Shown here: positions 1 through 5,109 of the stretch, piece after piece
Numbering within the stretch: position 1 is the stretch's first letter
Layout: each line of letters opens with the position of its first letter
Source: Flavobacteriales bacterium UBA2798
GTDB taxonomy: Bacteria; Bacteroidota; Bacteroidia; Flavobacteriales_D; UBA2798
Direction: 5' to 3'
Length of the DNA: 5,109 nucleotides
Assembly: GCA_002351955.1 (NCBI GenBank)
Contig: DEHO01000003.1
Coordinates: 10,291-15,399, forward strand
Translations under genes and position numbers: made by a program
The notes under the pieces: generated by a model
What the model was told of the DNA's origin: nothing
What the model saw: the letters and a program-made list of their open reading frames with translations, nothing else
Database searches by the model: none

Positions 1-546
1 AACCGTGAAACACAACAACGTCTTAAGGATATCCGTGATGCTCAGGTGGAGTTCCGTGCGATGTACAACCGTTATGCACCTAGTTTTGATTCACTGCGCT
101 GGTTCATTCAGGAAGGTCGTGCAATGGTAATTAACCGTCTTGGCGATGTGCCTGAAAAATTAACCGAAGAGCAATTCAAATTCCTTGGCTACAAAGAGCA
201 TCCTGAAAAAATGATCTCTGAAGTTGAAGCATGGAAACTTGCAAAAGCCGGTTTGCTATCAAACTTTAATCGCGATACCACTTACAATTCGGTAATGGAA
301 AAGATCTTCCTTTCCAACAAGGCCCTCGCCAGCCGCGATTCCGACTACAAATTCAGCGTGGATTCACTTGATGTTGCTCCCTATTCCGGCGGAATGAAGT
401 TTTCAATGGAAACAGGAATGATCAAGAAAAACAATATTGATGTTCCGGTTCTTTTAATTGTAGAACCAAATCCTTTTGATAAGGAAAAACCCCTTACTGT
501 TGGTTCATTGACGGATGTCACCACCAATGGTAACTGGGGAGAATAA
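1..546 (+). CDS. Conserved-looking protein of unknown function, C-terminal part (5' end outside window)
   Basis: The frame is open from base 1 and ends in TAA at 544-546, giving 181 visible residues; the true start lies upstream. A GTG at 46 could be read as a start, but the codons before it continue the same helical, charged pattern (NRETQQRLKDIRDAQVEFRA), so I treat the gene as partial. The visible N-terminal part looks like the end of a helix or coiled coil running into IRDAQVEFRAMYNRYAPSFDSL. This recalls Bacteroidota hypothetical proteins with a membrane-anchored helix, and weakly recalls the helix of pilin-like proteins. The rest alternates polar and hydrophobic stretches, with probable beta strands near the end (VPVLLIVEPNPF). 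No catalytic motif is visible. The stop is 9 bases before the DUF3822 gene, which suggests one operon. That the reading frame is real is fairly certain; its function is unknown. Confidence 0.8.
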   Translation, partial: NRETQQRLKDIRDAQVEFRAMYNRYAPSFDSLRWFIQEGRAMVINRLGDVPEKLTEEQFKFLGYKEHPEKMISEVEAWKLAKAGLLSNFNRDTTYNSVMEKIFLSNKALASRDSDYKFSVDSLDVAPYSGGMKFSMETGMIKKNNIDVPVLLIVEPNPFDKEKPLTVGSLTDVTTNGNWGE

Positions 547-555
547 ATTCCCCTG

Positions 556-1332
556 ATGAGCGAAAAAAATCTTCAGAACAACCACCTCTCGATAGAATTC
601 GGCGGTGGTTTTTCTTTTCTGGCGAGCTATAACCGTTCAGAGCGTTCGCTCAATTCTGCACGCATCCTTGCTCCTGCTCCGGGCGATAAGGATTGTTTAA
701 ATGCACTTCGTACAGATGAACTCTTTATCAGCGGACCATCACAGGCCTCCCTCAGCTTTTGCAATGGAAAATTTGTGATGATGCCTAATGCCTTGTTCGC
801 TCCTGAACATGCGCGTGCAATGCTTCAATTGAATGCATCCATAAATGATGATGATGAAGTCCGACATATGGATATGCCTGCTTTTGACGCACAGCTGATT
901 TACGCTGCTTCAAGGGAGGTAGAAAAGGAAATGACAAAGCGATATCCGCGGTACCATGAAGGACATTGCGCCGGACATTTTCTTTCGCTTTGCCGCCGTC
1001 AGTTAAAGGATGGACAACAAGTCTTTCTTTATTTTTATCCCGGATTTTTTCTGATGAGTGCTTTTATCGGTGAGCAATTGCAAATGATCAACGCCTACTC
1101 ATGGCGCGATCCGGATGATGTGCTTTATTTCAGTTTGTACGCCTGCGAGCAGATCCGTTTCGATCCGGCTCAAGTTCGATTTTCGGCAGGTGGCGAGATC
1201 GAAAAAGAGGGAAAAGTGCACCGCTTGCTTGAACGCTACACAACAGGAATTCAGTTTATGGAATCGCCGGGGATAATCAGCAATGAATCCGCCCGTTTTC
1301 TCACTTTAAGCGAACAGTTCAGGTGCGCATAA
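556..1332 (+). CDS. DUF3822 family protein
   Basis: This encodes 258 residues from ATG at 556. I recognise it as DUF3822-like from three things: the opening LSIEFGGGFSFLASYN (residues 11-26), the central FVMMPNALF (73-81), and its position directly before rsmD and coaD, a common Bacteroidota order as I recall it. The second half has YFYPGFFLMSAFIGEQLQM (160-178), then a helix with DDVLYFSLYACEQIRFDP (187-204), then FSAGGEI (209-215). This two-lobe layout, with a glycine turn after a long helix, resembles actin-like (ASKHA) proteins, but that is inference and I see no clear phosphate-binding motif. There is no signal peptide or membrane segment, so it is probably cytoplasmic. Its last 10 bases overlap the rsmD start, which suggests translational coupling. 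The biochemical role is unknown. Confidence 0.82.
   Translation: MSEKNLQNNHLSIEFGGGFSFLASYNRSERSLNSARILAPAPGDKDCLNALRTDELFISGPSQASLSFCNGKFVMMPNALFAPEHARAMLQLNASINDDDEVRHMDMPAFDAQLIYAASREVEKEMTKRYPRYHEGHCAGHFLSLCRRQLKDGQQVFLYFYPGFFLMSAFIGEQLQMINAYSWRDPDDVLYFSLYACEQIRFDPAQVRFSAGGEIEKEGKVHRLLERYTTGIQFMESPGIISNESARFLTLSEQFRCA
580..620 (+). terminator. Terminator-like hairpin inside the DUF3822 5' coding region
   Basis: A perfect 7-base inverted repeat, AACCACC (580-586) and GGTGGTT (604-610), encloses a 17-base loop. Within the loop CGA (590-592) can pair with TCG (599-601), lengthening the hairpin across a small internal loop. A T-rich run (TTTTTCTTTTCT from 609) follows at once, as in an intrinsic terminator or attenuator. 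It lies 24 bases after the DUF3822 start codon, and the codons around it encode the conserved-looking LSIEFGGGFSF. The repeat could therefore be an accident of coding. If it works, it would trim transcripts coming from the upstream gene. Confidence 0.35.
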
Positions 1333-1850
1333 TCGGAGGAAAATTCAAAGGGAGAAAACTCCAGGCTCCACTACTGCCTGATACGCGTCCTACTACCGAT
1401 TTTGCCAGGGAAAGCCTGTTCAACCTGCTTCAAACACGATTTGATCTGGATGGAATAAAAGTCCTCGATCTTTTTGCAGGAACCGGAGCGGTAAGTTTCG
1501 AATTCATCTCCAGAGGTGCGGCAATGGCAACCTGTGTGGATACTTCACCGAAAGCACTACAGTTCATTCGCGATGCTGCGAAACAATTGGGCATTGAAAT
1601 ACGTACCAATCGTTCTGAGGTGGAACGGTTTCTGAAATCTGACTCCTCTTCTTACGACATCATTTTTGCGGATCCTCCTTACACAATGGCAGATCTGAGC
1701 TGGATTCCAAAAATGGTTTTCGAAAAAAATTTACTCCGCGAAGGAGGATTACTCATCATCGAACACTCGCGCGATACCGATCTGAGTATGTCTCCCGGAT
1801 TTTTGGAACATAAACATTACGGCAAAGTCAACTTCACTTTTTTCAGCTGA
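1323..1850 (+). CDS. rsmD: 16S rRNA (guanine(966)-N(2))-methyltransferase RsmD
   Basis: The product transfers a methyl group from S-adenosylmethionine to the N2 of G966 (E. coli numbering) of 16S rRNA during small-subunit assembly in the cytoplasm. Its 175 residues carry the family signatures in order: RIIGGKFKGR at the N-terminus, RPTTDFARESLFN (22-34), the SAM-binding LDLFAGTG (48-55), an acidic residue D73 in CVDTSP at the expected end of strand 2, the catalytic FADPPY (115-120), EH (147-148), and a closing HYGKVNFTFF. Length is close to the usual 180-190. The start is GTG at 1323: the conserved RIIGG begins in the next codon and no ATG is available there. The gene overlaps the DUF3822 gene by 10 bases and ends 2 bases before coaD. 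No Shine-Dalgarno sequence is evident, so translation may rely on coupling. A broader N6/N2 methylase is the only real alternative. Confidence 0.95.
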   Translation: MRIIGGKFKGRKLQAPLLPDTRPTTDFARESLFNLLQTRFDLDGIKVLDLFAGTGAVSFEFISRGAAMATCVDTSPKALQFIRDAAKQLGIEIRTNRSEVERFLKSDSSSYDIIFADPPYTMADLSWIPKMVFEKNLLREGGLLIIEHSRDTDLSMSPGFLEHKHYGKVNFTFFS

Positions 1851-1852
1851 AA

Positions 1853-2314
1853 ATGGAACGAATCGCAATTTTTCCCGGAACCTTCGACCCTGTTACTAAG
1901 GGACATGAGTCTGTTGTAAGACGTGCATTACCCCTTTTCGACCGCATTGTTATGGCAATTGGCATGAATTCTGCAAAAACAGCTATGTTCCCAATTGAAC
2001 AACGTATGCAGTGGATTCGCGACATATTTAAAGATGATCCTAAAGTGGTGGTAAAAACCTATGAGGGACTTACGGTAAACTTTTGCAAAAATGAAAAAGC
2101 AAATTTCATTCTGCGGGGTTTACGTACGCATTCGGATTTTGAATATGAAAAAGCGATCAGTCAGATGAACCTCAGCATGGCTCCGGAGATAGAAACTGTT
2201 TTTCTCATTACTGAACCTGCATTTTCTGCAATCAGCAGCACAATAGTCAGAGAGATCATTCGTCATAATGGAGATGTAAGTAGATTTATTCCAAAAGGCA
2301 TTCAGTTGAAATGA
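1853..2314 (+). CDS. coaD: Phosphopantetheine adenylyltransferase (PPAT)
   Basis: CoaD catalyses the penultimate step of coenzyme A synthesis: ATP plus 4'-phosphopantetheine gives dephospho-CoA and pyrophosphate, in the cytoplasm. The 153-residue protein starts FPGTFDPVTKGH (7-18), with the nucleotidyltransferase T/HxGH motif ending at H18. It has K42 in the same position as the catalytic lysine of the E. coli enzyme, ILRGLR (86-91) with R88 and R91, DFEYE (95-99), and ISSTIVRE (127-134), the ATP-binding ISSS-type motif. The first aromatic residue is F7 instead of the E. coli Y7. The C-terminus is about six residues shorter than in E. coli, ending soon after GDVSRFIP, with no sign of damage. 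The start ATG is 2 bases after the rsmD stop, and the stop overlaps the next start as ATGA. The rsmD-coaD order is common across bacteria. Confidence 0.97.
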   Translation: MERIAIFPGTFDPVTKGHESVVRRALPLFDRIVMAIGMNSAKTAMFPIEQRMQWIRDIFKDDPKVVVKTYEGLTVNFCKNEKANFILRGLRTHSDFEYEKAISQMNLSMAPEIETVFLITEPAFSAISSTIVREIIRHNGDVSRFIPKGIQLK

Positions 2315-3768
2315 TGAAACGTGTTTTCCATATTGTCCTTTTATTCGCATTGTTGGCAAATACTGCTAACAGTAGCGAATCGGCACGTATTTCCGGAAAG
2401 GCTACGGGAATGGAAAACCGCACGATCGCTGTTCATGTAATTGAAGATTACTTTACCTATACCAGCAAAAAAATTGCAGGAGCTACCATCAACGAAAATG
2501 GATTTTTCGATGTGAAATTTCCTTTGGACAAAGAGCGCCAGATTCAGATTAAAATAGACGGAACAGTCTCGTTTATGTATGTTCAACCCGGTGGGGATTA
2601 TAAAATCACAATTGAAGCACCAAGTAGTCCTCAGAAAAAAATTCTGATGAATACCCCTGTTGATCTATTGTTCGATACCTTACCTAAATACGACATCAAT
2701 AACCTCATCCTCGATTTCGATGAGCGGCTGGATGCATTTATGGCTTACAATCTCAGCTTAATGGGCGGACCAAAATTTCAGTTGGAGATTGATACGCTGA
2801 AAGATTATTTGACTAAAATTTACAAGGATATCAAATCACCCTATTTTAAAGAATATGTGTTTTATTCCATTGGCGCCATTGAGCAGATTGGTGGAGCGCA
2901 GGTGGATATGATAAAACTAAAAGCAAAAGTGTTCAGGGATTATTTTGCTTCAGGAAAAATAATTTACGATCAGGAAAAATACATGCTCTTGTTTCAGCAA
3001 TTCTATACCGATGTTTTTAAACTTACATCGAAGGAAGATGATGCAGTATTGTATACCGCGATCAACAAAAGGAAAAGTCCGAAAATGATCAGCGAACTTT
3101 TAGCAAAAGACGCATTATTGCGCAACGAACGCATCAGGGAGTTGGTAATTATAAAAGCGGTATCGGAGGAGTATTATACAGGCAATTATTATCAGGATAA
3201 TATTGTAGGTATACTTGACTCCATCCGAATGAATTCAGTCTATCCGGAGCACAAGGTGATCGCTTCGAACATGAAACGTAAGCTCACCGAGCTTAATCCC
3301 GGATATCCTGCTCCCGATTTTGAACTGATTAACGATAAGGGAAAAACCGTTACACTTACTGAACAAAAAGGGAAATACGTCTATCTCCATTTCTGGGCCA
3401 GCTGGAATTCGACTGCAATGGCAGAAATGAAATTAATGACTGAATTGCATAAACGATACAGTTTCGATATCACCTTTATCAGTGTAAACATGGATGAAGA
3501 TCCTGCTTTATGGATGCGTTTTCTGAAAGCACATCCGGAAATGAAATGGATTCATGTCCACTACAAAAACAACCCTGAGATCATCGACAACTACCGCATT
3601 ACCACCTTGAGCATGTATTATCTGATTGGTCCGGATGGAATAATGGTGCAATCTCCTGCATACAAACCTACTCCCAATGGAACTTTTGTTTCAATTGATC
3701 AGACTTTTCATGAGATCTGGATGCGTCTGCACCCCAAGGAAAAACCCAAAACCGGAGGAAAAAATTAA
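2311..3768 (+). CDS. Secreted protein with TlpA-like thioredoxin-fold domain, active site lost
   Basis: This 485-residue protein starts with a signal peptide: MMKR, a hydrophobic stretch at about 5-16, and a likely cleavage near 20-22 (NTANSS). There is no lipobox cysteine, so it should be periplasmic or exported, not a lipoprotein. Residues about 25-105 are beta-rich, ending FMYVQPGGDYKITI, and resemble the DUF4369-like domain often found before TlpA domains in Bacteroidota. Residues about 105-325 are mostly helical. A TlpA/AhpC-like thioredoxin domain follows from YPAPDFELINDKGK (332-345) to about 460. In FWASWNSTAMAEM the usual WCxxC becomes W365-N-S-T-A369, and in YRITTLSMYYLIGPDG the usual cis-proline is S434. 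The protein has no cysteine at all, so disulfide exchange is not possible. Start is ATG 2311, overlapping the coaD stop by 4 bases; ATG 2314 is equally possible. The role is unknown: perhaps binding or scaffolding. Confidence 0.88.
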   Translation: MMKRVFHIVLLFALLANTANSSESARISGKATGMENRTIAVHVIEDYFTYTSKKIAGATINENGFFDVKFPLDKERQIQIKIDGTVSFMYVQPGGDYKITIEAPSSPQKKILMNTPVDLLFDTLPKYDINNLILDFDERLDAFMAYNLSLMGGPKFQLEIDTLKDYLTKIYKDIKSPYFKEYVFYSIGAIEQIGGAQVDMIKLKAKVFRDYFASGKIIYDQEKYMLLFQQFYTDVFKLTSKEDDAVLYTAINKRKSPKMISELLAKDALLRNERIRELVIIKAVSEEYYTGNYYQDNIVGILDSIRMNSVYPEHKVIASNMKRKLTELNPGYPAPDFELINDKGKTVTLTEQKGKYVYLHFWASWNSTAMAEMKLMTELHKRYSFDITFISVNMDEDPALWMRFLKAHPEMKWIHVHYKNNPEIIDNYRITTLSMYYLIGPDGIMVQSPAYKPTPNGTFVSIDQTFHEIWMRLHPKEKPKTGGKN

Positions 3769-3777
3769 TTTCCGGTT
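3750..3777. terminator. Palindrome across the convergent gene ends, possible terminator
   Basis: AACCGGA (3750-3756) and TCCGGTT (3771-3777) form a perfect 7-base inverted repeat. Two further G-U pairs are possible inside it (3757-3758 with 3769-3770), leaving a loop of about 10 A/T bases. It covers the last codons and stop of the thioredoxin-like gene and reaches the stop codon of the convergent NUDIX gene. Read on the - strand, the stem is followed by TTGGGTTTTT, a partial U-tract, so termination of the NUDIX transcript is the more likely use. On the + strand no T-run follows. Position between two convergent stops supports a terminator role. Confidence 0.45.
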
Positions 3778-4402
3778 AATGTGATTGAACTGCAATTAAT
3801 GCTTTGATGCAATCGATTACCGAGGGATAGGTGTTCTTCATTACATCTTCAAGATCATTCAGCGACCTCCACTCTACTTTGGTAATTCCTTCTTCCAGTT
3901 GTGGAGTTAGAAGTACATTACCCGGATGTTGCATGATATACCAATATGTTTTTTTTAGCACTCTGTTGCCTTTGTGCTCATAGCAATGCCATGTAGAAGG
4001 AAGTGCCTGAGTAATGGAGTGCCCCTCAATTCCACATTCTTCCATTACTTCCCGGACTGCAGCTGCATCAGGTGCTTCGCCTTTGTCTATTTTACCCTTT
4101 GGCAGATCCCATTTTTCGTTGCGGAAAATCAGTAAAAGCTTTCCTGAATTATCAAGAACCAATCCTCCTGCCGCATCAATCCTTTTGAAACCGGAAAAGG
4201 CAATTTCCAGCATCTGATCATCTGTACTATTATGCGAAATCACAATAGGAAGATCTGTTTTTCCATCCATCAGGTCGATAATGGCATTATTCGCCTCTTT
4301 ATCAGAAGGAAAAGTTAATAACAATGGCCATTCTCCCTGTGGAAGATTTTCCCCTCCCGACTGCAGGATCACGGGAATGTTGTTGATGAAAACTTTATAC
4401 AT
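3776..4402 (-). CDS. NUDIX hydrolase with an N-terminal extension
   Basis: The product is a cytoplasmic pyrophosphohydrolase of the NUDIX superfamily, which cleaves nucleoside diphosphates linked to another group, using Mg2+ or Mn2+. The 208-residue protein has a complete NUDIX box at 103-125 (G103, E109, R117-E118, E121-E122, G124), matching GX5EX7REUXEEXGU with U = I/V/L. It is preceded by the strand FKRIDAAGGLVLDNSGKLLLIFR (72-94) and WDLPKGK (98-104). The first 70 residues (MYKVFINNIPVILQSGG onward) lie before the NUDIX fold, look like a small separate alpha/beta domain, and are not identified. The box alone does not show the substrate; ADP-ribose, dinucleoside polyphosphates and oxidised nucleotides are all possible. 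It converges with the thioredoxin-like gene (7-base gap) and diverges from pyrE with 9 bases between the starts, so the two may share a control region. Confidence 0.92.
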   Translation of the reverse strand: MYKVFINNIPVILQSGGENLPQGEWPLLLTFPSDKEANNAIIDLMDGKTDLPIVISHNSTDDQMLEIAFSGFKRIDAAGGLVLDNSGKLLLIFRNEKWDLPKGKIDKGEAPDAAAVREVMEECGIEGHSITQALPSTWHCYEHKGNRVLKKTYWYIMQHPGNVLLTPQLEEGITKVEWRSLNDLEDVMKNTYPSVIDCIKALIAVQSH

Positions 4403-4405
4403 TTG
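4398..4405 (+). promoter_or_regulatory. Candidate Bacteroidota -7 element for pyrE
   Basis: TACATTTG matches all six fixed positions of the Bacteroidota -7 consensus TAnnTTTG and ends 6 bases before the preferred pyrE ATG (4412). The -33 TTG element is weak: the nearest candidates, TTG at 4380-4382 and 4383-4385, stand 15 and 12 bases upstream, closer than the usual spacing of about 20. The element contains the complement of the NUDIX start codon (4400-4402). If active, transcription would begin at about 4409-4412 and the pyrE mRNA would have almost no leader. A match by chance is possible, since six fixed bases occur about once per 4096 positions. Confidence 0.35.
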
Positions 4406-4411
4406 CCGCCT

Positions 4412-5062
4412 ATGTCTGTCAACAAAGATTCAGCCCTAAAGGTAGCAGAATTTCTTCTGCAGGTGAAAGCTGTTAAATTACAACCCAACAAACCCTTCAC
4501 ATGGGCATCAGGATTGCGTTCGCCGATTTATTGCGATAATCGGGTAACGTTGTCTTATCCTCATATCCGAACGTTTATTCGTCAGGAATTAAGTAAAGTA
4601 ATTGCCCAGGAATTTGCCAAAGGTGACATCATTGTTGGTGTAGCCACCGGCGGAATTGCACAAGGGGTACTCGTTGCTGAAGAGTTGGGCTTGCCTTTTG
4701 CCTATGTTCGTCCGGAACCAAAATCGCACGGAATGGGCAACCAGGTTGAGGGTGTGATTGAACCCGGACAGTCAGTAATCGTTGTGGAAGATCTCGTATC
4801 AACCGGAAAAAGCAGTCTCAATGCTGTTGATGCCATTACTGCTGCTGGTGGTGTGGTAAAAGGTATGGTGGCTATTTTCACTTACGGATTCGAAGACGCT
4901 GCTAAAAAATTCAAGGATAAAAATGTAAACCTCGCAACACTTACCAATTACGATATTCTGATTGAGCAGGCTGTTGCATCCAATTACGTATCGGAAAAAG
5001 ACCTTGGCTCGCTTCGCGAATGGAGAGTCGACCCTAAATCATGGAGTGAAAAGCAAGCATGA
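4412..5062 (+). CDS. pyrE: Orotate phosphoribosyltransferase
   Basis: PyrE joins orotate to phosphoribosyl pyrophosphate (PRPP), giving orotidine 5'-monophosphate and pyrophosphate, the fifth step of de novo UMP synthesis in the cytoplasm. Numbered from ATG 4412 (216 residues), the protein shows FTWASGLRSPIYCDNR (29-44), a family signature near the orotate site; GVATGGIAQG (76-85); the flexible catalytic loop RPEPKSHGMGNQVEG (100-114) with R100, K104 and H106, equivalent to R99, K103 and H105 of the enteric enzyme; and the PRPP-binding motif VIVVEDLVSTGKS (122-134). A TTG at 4403 is in frame and would add three residues (MPP), but ATG 4412 fits the normal family start better. The stop overlaps the next start as ATGA. 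It is divergent from the NUDIX gene, with a candidate promoter inside the tiny intergenic gap. Confidence 0.96.
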   Translation: MSVNKDSALKVAEFLLQVKAVKLQPNKPFTWASGLRSPIYCDNRVTLSYPHIRTFIRQELSKVIAQEFAKGDIIVGVATGGIAQGVLVAEELGLPFAYVRPEPKSHGMGNQVEGVIEPGQSVIVVEDLVSTGKSSLNAVDAITAAGGVVKGMVAIFTYGFEDAAKKFKDKNVNLATLTNYDILIEQAVASNYVSEKDLGSLREWRVDPKSWSEKQA

Positions 5063-5109
5063 CCCGTATCGAATCCAATACCGTCCGTGTAAAAAACAGC
5101 TCGCAGGAA
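5059..5109 (+). CDS. Start of a further gene, probably an SRPBCC-domain protein (3' end outside window)
   Basis: An ATG at 5059 overlaps the pyrE stop as ATGA and opens a frame of 17 codons to the window end: MTRIESNTVRVKNSSQE. This is the arrangement of a translationally coupled downstream gene. The opening resembles the first strand of SRPBCC (START/CoxG-like) proteins, in which IES-x-TV-x-V is followed by a helix; such a gene often follows pyrE in Bacteroidota, as I recall it. Only the first strand is visible, so the family call rests on this short segment and on the context. SRPBCC proteins have a deep hydrophobic ligand pocket; no ligand can be inferred here. Confidence 0.6.
   Translation, partial: MTRIESNTVRVKNSSQE

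Noticed and set aside
46..48. GTG as a start codon for the first gene
   Set aside because: The same frame is open back to base 1 with a continuous helical pattern, so the gene most likely begins before the window.
845..857. Short ATG/GAT trinucleotide repeat
   Set aside because: Only about four units, encoding NDDDE inside the DUF3822 protein; too short to be a meaningful repeat.
1843..2025. Open frame on the - strand, 60 codons
   Set aside because: It lies wholly opposite coaD and the end of rsmD, whose motifs are unmistakable; its translation shows no domain pattern.
2120..2586. Two overlapping open frames on the - strand
   Set aside because: They lie opposite the coaD 3' half and the 5' end of the thioredoxin-like gene; composition is irregular and no motif is visible.
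3949..3956. Run of eight T (A8 in the NUDIX mRNA), a possible slippage or -1 frameshift site (A_AAA_AAA in frame)
   Set aside because: The NUDIX frame continues normally through it to a sensible end, and I saw no stimulatory stem or useful alternative frame.
4014..4217. Open frame on the + strand, 67 codons
   Set aside because: It is the reverse of the NUDIX box region, and its serine/proline-rich translation is typical of a shadow frame.
4403..4405. TTG as the pyrE start
   Set aside because: It adds only MPP and falls within the candidate -7 element; ATG 4412 is the more ordinary start.

Overview
The window looks like a housekeeping segment of a chromosome from the phylum Bacteroidota. Three things suggest this. 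First, the gene set includes a DUF3822-type protein, a family I know almost only from Bacteroidota, next to rsmD and coaD. Second, the start codons lack clear Shine-Dalgarno sequences. Third, there is an 8-base match to the Bacteroidota -7 promoter element (TAnnTTTG) just before pyrE. I cannot assign class or genus. Coding density is very high: every gap between genes is under 10 bases, or the genes overlap. I see no mobile element, CRISPR array, tRNA or rRNA.

Left block (1-3768, + strand) is one tightly packed, probably co-transcribed series. It holds the C-terminal part of an unrecognised protein (1-546), a DUF3822-type protein (556-1332), the 16S rRNA guanine-N2 methyltransferase rsmD (GTG start, 10-base overlap), coaD (phosphopantetheine adenylyltransferase, 2-base gap), and a secreted protein with a thioredoxin-like C-terminal domain (ATGA overlap with coaD). 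The last protein has lost both active-site cysteines and the cis-proline, and has no cysteine anywhere. A terminator-like hairpin lies inside the first codons of the DUF3822 gene.

Right block: a NUDIX hydrolase on the - strand (3776-4402) converges on the thioredoxin-like gene, with a shared palindrome covering both gene ends. It diverges from pyrE (4412-5062, + strand), with only 9 bases between the two start codons. pyrE overlaps by ATGA the start of another gene (5059 to the window end), probably an SRPBCC-domain protein.

Functionally the window combines ribosome maturation (RsmD), coenzyme A synthesis (CoaD), pyrimidine synthesis (PyrE) and nucleotide-derivative hydrolysis (NUDIX), with three proteins of unknown role. 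I find no obviously new multi-gene system. The points most worth a second look are the degenerate thioredoxin-like protein, the pairing of the first unknown protein with the DUF3822 protein, the hairpin inside the DUF3822 start, and the very compact NUDIX/pyrE divergent promoter region.
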